In this document: piece by piece, positions 63,678 through 64,000 of the stretch
Numbering within the stretch: the stretch's first letter is position 1
Layout of the letters: each line of letters opens with the position of its first letter
Assembly (NCBI RefSeq): GCF_900185645.1
Contig: NZ_FYAM01000023.1
Location: forward strand, 372,001 to 436,000
Origin: Clostridium sp. BSD9I1
GTDB lineage: Bacteria > Bacillota > Clostridia > Clostridiales > Clostridiaceae
Reading direction: 5' to 3'
DNA length: 64,000 nucleotides
Program-made: the position numbers and the translations under genes
The notes under the pieces: model-generated
Database searches by the model: none
The model's input: only the letters and a program-made list of their open reading frames with translations
What the model was told of the DNA's origin: nothing

Positions 63678-64000
63678 ATATTACAAGACCTCCTAAAATC
63701 GTTATAATCATTGATTTTACTGACTTATATGTATTCGCATTAAAATTATAACGCAGTTTAATAAATGTATATTTAGCGAATATGCATATTCTATAAAAGA
63801 GGGGGAAATCCTTATTTTTTGACTTTTTTCTTATCCCCATTTATACAAAATTTTAAGTAAATATTTAAGCCTAATAATACAAATTCACATTTAAAAAAAT
63901 TTAAAATTTATTTTTTGCTCAAAATTCATGTATAGATATATGGAATTATTGGTATAATATATAATAATAATTGAATAAATTTTTATTAAAATTCCCCTTC
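63678..64000. other. Intergenic region at the window end
   Basis: About 320 bp, very AT-rich. It contains the perfect palindrome GAATATGCATATTC (63778-63791) upstream of the HTH gene; no gene or RNA was recognised. The right end may be the promoter region of a gene beyond the window. Confidence 0.4.

Noticed and set aside
1-64000. CRISPR arrays, rRNA, tRNA genes and insertion sequences
   Set aside because: No regularly spaced repeats, no recognisable tRNA or rRNA sequence and no transposase-like protein was seen by reading; a dedicated scan (tRNAscan-SE, CRISPR finder) was not possible.

Overview
The window reads as one contiguous stretch of a low-GC, spore-forming, anaerobic Firmicute, most likely Clostridium sensu stricto. 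The grounds are very AT-rich DNA, heavy use of ATA (Ile) and AGA (Arg) codons, AGGAGG-type ribosome sites with frequent TTG and GTG starts, compact U-tailed terminators, sporulation genes (YyaC, CotS-type kinase), a TM1266-type iron-only hydrogenase regulator, the cluster miaB-mutS-mutL-miaA-hfq-lexA-xerC, and an apparent UGA-encoded selenoprotein. The species cannot be named from sequence alone. There is no rRNA, tRNA, CRISPR array, insertion sequence or recognisable prophage.

Layout. 1-1790: the tail of a 4Fe-4S protein, then a Crp/Fnr regulator divergent from a cupin gene with a perfect palindrome between them, and a LapA-like membrane protein. 1836-10496: a complete histidine operon, hisZGDCBHAFIEK, behind one strong sigma-A promoter. 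10621-11722: a rhodanese lipoprotein under a CsoR/CstR-like operator, followed by a HesB/IscA-like gene interrupted by an in-frame UGA that is best read as selenocysteine. 11722-18148: a methyltransferase of atypical composition, several small unknown genes, recA, and a LysR-brnQ pair with foreign-looking codon use. 18397-22372: YyaL-like thioredoxin protein, MsrA and a class-V aminotransferase/cysteine desulfurase.

23131-30456 is a ten-gene Mrp-type cation/proton antiporter operon. Its first eight genes run in the order of the Mrp-like half of Pyrococcus membrane-bound hydrogenase (MbhA-H), but two more proton-channel subunits follow instead of hydrogenase genes. 30602-33802 holds a 22-residue-repeat protein, a MoxR ATPase and a VWA/HExxH protein in tight linkage. 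Then come YitT, transketolase, a polysaccharide deacetylase and, at 37787-37992, a promoter, a foldable leader RNA with a mini-ORF and a terminator just ahead of the TM1266-type regulator and an ECF S component.

38809-49145 carries spore genes (YyaC, a Cys-rich mini-protein), a short pyruvate-kinase-like protein, a guanine-class purine riboswitch controlling a purine permease, a ZIP transporter, RluB, a DUF4264 protein, an RpiR regulator, a BaiN-family flavoprotein, Cmk and IspH. 49297-61306 carries SpeD, a CotS-like kinase, a GNAT protein, MiaB, MutS, MutL, MiaA, Hfq, a methionine gamma-lyase-fold protein and LexA with two SOS boxes. 61379-64000 has a second structured leader ahead of a Cys-rich acidic protein, a XerC-type recombinase and an HTH protein.

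The best candidates for something new are the selenoprotein/rhodanese pair, the two structured leaders (37.8 and 61.4 kb), a long palindrome shared by two distant intergenic regions (18.26 and 41.01 kb), the hydrogenase-less Mbh-order antiporter, and the repeat protein-MoxR-VWA trio.
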